Made by a program: the position numbers and the translations under genes. From DATAYF01 sp036272735 (GTDB lineage Bacteria; Chloroflexota; Ktedonobacteria; Ktedonobacterales; Ktedonobacteraceae): a stretch of 6,676 nucleotides of DNA. Location: assembly GCA_036272735.1 (NCBI GenBank), contig DATAYF010000608.1, positions 1 to 6,676 of the forward strand. Reading direction: 5' to 3'. The notes below the pieces were generated by a model. That model was not told the origin of the DNA. It did not search any database and worked only from the letters and a program-made list of their open reading frames with translations. This document shows positions 4,950-6,676 of the stretch, piece by piece (position 1 is the first letter of the stretch; every line of letters begins with the position of its first letter).

Positions 4950-5049
4950 AAAAACTCTAAAATAGACGAGAAATCCCCTGAATGAATTGAGACGTAAATT
5001 TACCTCTCCCTATGCACAAGGGATTTCTCGTCTATTTTAGAGTTTTTTT
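4948..5049. repeat. 30-bp perfect inverted repeat, probable bidirectional terminator or miniature element
   Basis: Arms 4948-4977 and 5020-5049 are perfectly complementary, beginning AAAAAAACTCTAAAATAGAC, with a 42-base centre. Runs of seven A and eight T at the outer edges give a T-run after the stem on both strands. It would end leftward transcription from the IS110 gene. A 102-bp miniature element with terminal inverted repeats is the alternative, but no flanking duplication was seen. The first two A bases now come from the TCAA of the IS608-like element; the pre-insertion sequence at 3136-3145 supplies the same A run. Confidence 0.75.
4950..4957 (+). repeat. right target-site duplication of the IS66-type element
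   Basis: AAAAACTC, identical to 3138-3145, directly follows the TCAA end of the IS608-like element. It would directly follow the IS66-type right tip (4576) once that element is removed. Confidence 0.65.
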
Positions 5050-5052
5050 TAA

Positions 5053-5066
5053 GCACCGCTTGGTGC
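5053..5066. repeat. small hairpin beside the IS110 3' end
   Basis: GCACC (5053-5057) pairs with GGTGC (5062-5066) around GCTT, between the transposase stop codon and the 30-bp inverted repeat. It may belong to the IS110 end; the boundary of that element could not be placed. Confidence 0.35.
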
Positions 5067-5083
5067 CGCATTTGGTTTCCGTT

Positions 5084-6404
5084 CTAAGAGGCCCTTGTGT
5101 TATCTCTAATCCATTGCTGGAGCGCAACAAGGGGAATGCGGGTTGCACTTTTAACCTTGACTGTTTGCAGTTCACCATCCTTGATCAGACCATAGGCGGA
5201 TACCCGGTTGCCCAGGCGCTCCAGTTGTCGAATCAGCCGTTGTTGAATCTTCTCTTTATTAACGTTGGTAAAGTCATCAGCCCCTTTCTTGTGATAGGGT
5301 TCACCCGTCTTAACCATCTGATAAAAAATCACCAAAATGCTGTGCCCGACGGCCATTGCCGCCTTCTTGTCCCCGCGTCGCGCACGAATCCGCCGGTATT
5401 GTTCACCCAGATAGGTCTGGGTATGCGCGGCGGCATGGGCGGCCTGAACGAGCACGCTTTTGGCCCACCGATTGCCTTTGTGGGCGCGGCCACTCTTTTC
5501 TTTGCCCGCCGTTTCATGCTTGCCAGGACAAATGCCGATCCAGGAAGCGGCATGGGCGGCATCTGGGAAGTGGTTCATGTCCCAGCCCAGCTCGCCCAAC
5601 AAGACTTCGATACTTCGGAGCGTGTGGCCCGGCACCGCATCGATGCGTTCGATGAGGGGATCGAGCCAGCGCAAGCGGTCGGCGATCTCTCGGTCGAAGC
5701 GGGTAATCGAGTGATCTAAGGTCCCGATCAACTGAAGCAGTTCTTCTCGTTGCATACGCTGATGTGCCGTCAGCTTCCCTTGCAAGGCCGCTTGCAACTG
5801 GTCCTCTTTCCTGAGGCATTCTCCCTCGTGCCAGATGGGAAAGAGACGCAGGATCGACCTCGCCAGCCACCAGCGCTCTCAGGATCGCTTGCCCGGTTAC
5901 CCCCATCACGTCAGAAACCACCGAGGCCAGTTTGAGATTGGCGTCTTCGAGCACTTTGTGAATCCGATTGATCAGCCGGGTCCGCTCCTGGAGTAAACGC
6001 ATCCGAGTCCGGGTGAGATCGCGCACCGCCTGTTGCTGGCTGCTGGGAATAAAGGAAGCTTTCAGCAAGCCATGTTGCAGCAAGTCCGCAATCCATTCGG
6101 CATCTTTGACGTCCGTTTTTCTTCCAGGCACGTTTTTCATATGTTGGGCATTGACCAGCACGATCTCGAAGGAGTCTTCCAGCAGGTGATAAATGGGTTT
6201 CCAGTATACACCTGTTGACTCCATTGCAATATGGGTGCACCTGCAAGTCTCCAACCACTCTTTCAATCCCAGAATCTCGTTGGTCATGGTACTGAACTGC
6301 CGCAATTCTTTGTGCCGTTGTCCCTGCTCGATGACCGAGAGGCACACGACGACAAAGCGCTTGTGGACATCAAAACCACTACATCGTGAGTAGACCACTT
6401 CCAT
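5084..6404 (-). pseudogene. IS110-family transposase, one frameshift
   Basis: DEDD recombinase of the IS110 family, which moves with the help of a bridge RNA. The start ATG 6404 is secure: AGGAGG lies seven bases upstream. The RuvC-like domain has D12 (GFDVHK), E62 (AMESTG), D98 and D101 (KTDVKDAEW). The Tnp_20 domain lies in the second part, with AVPGHTLRSIEVLLGELG, ASWIGICPGKHETAGKEKSG and RWAKSVLVQAAHAA. The frame is lost after codon 196 (ATG at 5819-5817): skipping one base, 5816, restores LRKEDQLQAALQGKL, as family members read there. With that correction the protein has 439 residues and stops at TAG 5086-5084. Where relatives usually have Ser in the ESAGK motif, this copy reads ETAGK (Thr at 5512-5510), which may be the nucleophile position. 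The gene is probably inactive; a sequencing error at 5816 would be the alternative. Confidence 0.9.
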
Positions 6405-6447
6405 CGCTCTTCCTCCTGAACACTGATCAGACGCTCTTGCTGAAAGA

Positions 6448-6627
6448 TCACCAACAGGGCATCTTTCCACATGAGACTTTCCTCTCCGTGCTTCCAAAGG
6501 ATGGAGCAACAATGAACGGTTCTTCCAGATGCCCGAAAACAGCTTCACTCTCAAGCTCTTCCGCTTTAGTAAGGAGATCGCTTTCGCTATTGGGATCTTT
6601 CGTCCACAGTGTAGTAGCATTGTCCAT
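6448..6627 (-). CDS. small hypothetical protein (uncertain)
   Basis: 59 codons from ATG 6627, with AAGGA five bases upstream on the minus strand; an in-frame ATG at 6642 has no such site. The product is acidic in its first half (MDNATTLWTKDPNSESDLLT, then AEELESEAV) and carries two Cys near the C-terminus. No signal peptide, membrane segment or known domain is recognised. It ends 43 bases before the IS110 start. It may be a real small gene, the 5' end of a gene cut by the IS110 insertion, or chance coding within the IS left end. Confidence 0.3.
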   Translation of the reverse strand: MDNATTLWTKDPNSESDLLTKAEELESEAVFGHLEEPFIVAPSFGSTERKVSCGKMPCW

Positions 6628-6651
6628 CTCGTTCCTTTTCATTCTGAACGG

Positions 6652-6666
6652 TGCGCCTGCGGCGCA
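6652..6666. repeat. G+C-rich hairpin at the window edge
   Basis: TGCGCC (6652-6657) pairs with GGCGCA (6661-6666) around TGC. No T-run follows on either strand inside the window. It could be a dispersed palindromic repeat. Confidence 0.4.
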
Positions 6667-6676
6667 TGACCCTTCA

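Larger units (their letters stand above)
6405..6676 (-). other. region upstream of the IS110 transposase
   Basis: In one branch of IS110 elements the bridge RNA is encoded in the noncoding left end before the transposase. This stretch is a candidate place for it. A hairpin AGCTT/AAGCT (6541-6545/6553-6557) lies in it. No two-loop bridge-RNA fold could be confirmed by eye, and the element's left boundary is not visible. Confidence 0.3.

Noticed and set aside
4710..4985. 91-codon open frame on the plus strand
   Set aside because: It starts at GTG without a ribosome site, crosses the element's right junction and runs into the inverted repeat.
5012..5719. 235-codon open frame on the plus strand
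   Set aside because: It lies antisense to the well-supported IS110 transposase and shows no known motif.
5810..5820. Programmed frameshift in the IS110 gene
   Set aside because: No slippery run or stimulating structure was seen, and this family normally encodes its transposase in one frame.
1..6676. tRNA, rRNA or CRISPR array
   Set aside because: No cloverleaf arms with a T-loop consensus, no ribosomal RNA stretch and no regularly spaced direct repeats were seen.

Overview
The window reads as accessory, transposon-rich DNA from a free-living bacterium. The combination of an MmyB/MltR-type regulator beside a short-chain dehydrogenase, a DUF2267 gene, and IS66, IS110 and IS608-like elements at intermediate G+C would fit a Chloroflexota genome of the Ktedonobacteria type. 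That placement is inference from gene content; no marker gene is present.

Left part (1-1705). A divergent pair: an XRE/MmyB-like regulator on the minus strand, cut by the window edge, and a short-chain dehydrogenase/reductase (SDR) on the plus strand. They share an 86-base control region with a good minus-strand promoter and a small dyad. The regulator probably controls the SDR. The SDR has an unusual active site: Tyr is present, but the usual Lys and Ser are not.

Middle (1706-3137). A short stretch holds an imperfect palindrome and a solo left end of an IS608-type (IS200/IS605) transposon. Next comes an intact minus-strand tyrosine recombinase with all catalytic residues. No attachment site could be proven.

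Nested transposons (3138-4957). An IS66-type element (3146-4576) has 14-bp terminal inverted repeats matching at 13 positions. It carries an intact DUF2267 gene with its own terminator and a wrecked tnpC transposase that has lost the first two catalytic Asp regions. A 373-bp IS608-like element (4577-4949) sits exactly at its right tip, directly after the tip's TTAC. It shows the IS608 sequence plan: TTAC, AAAG and a hairpin on the left; GAAT, a hairpin and TCAA on the right. Subtracting it reveals an 8-bp target duplication, AAAAACTC, on both sides of the IS66 element. The small element has no transposase and no intact TnpB, but keeps the region where an omega (guide) RNA would be encoded.

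Right part (4958-6676). A 30-bp perfect inverted repeat, whose left arm was the site hit by the IS66 element, is followed by a minus-strand IS110-family transposase broken by one frameshift. Upstream of it lie a possible small ORF and a hairpin at the window edge. Before the insertions, the IS110 gene, the 30-bp hairpin and the integrase would have lain close together in one orientation.

The most interesting things are the nested, reconstructable insertion history, the DUF2267 passenger gene within IS66 borders, the TnpB-less guide-RNA mini-element, and the SDR lacking its canonical Lys.
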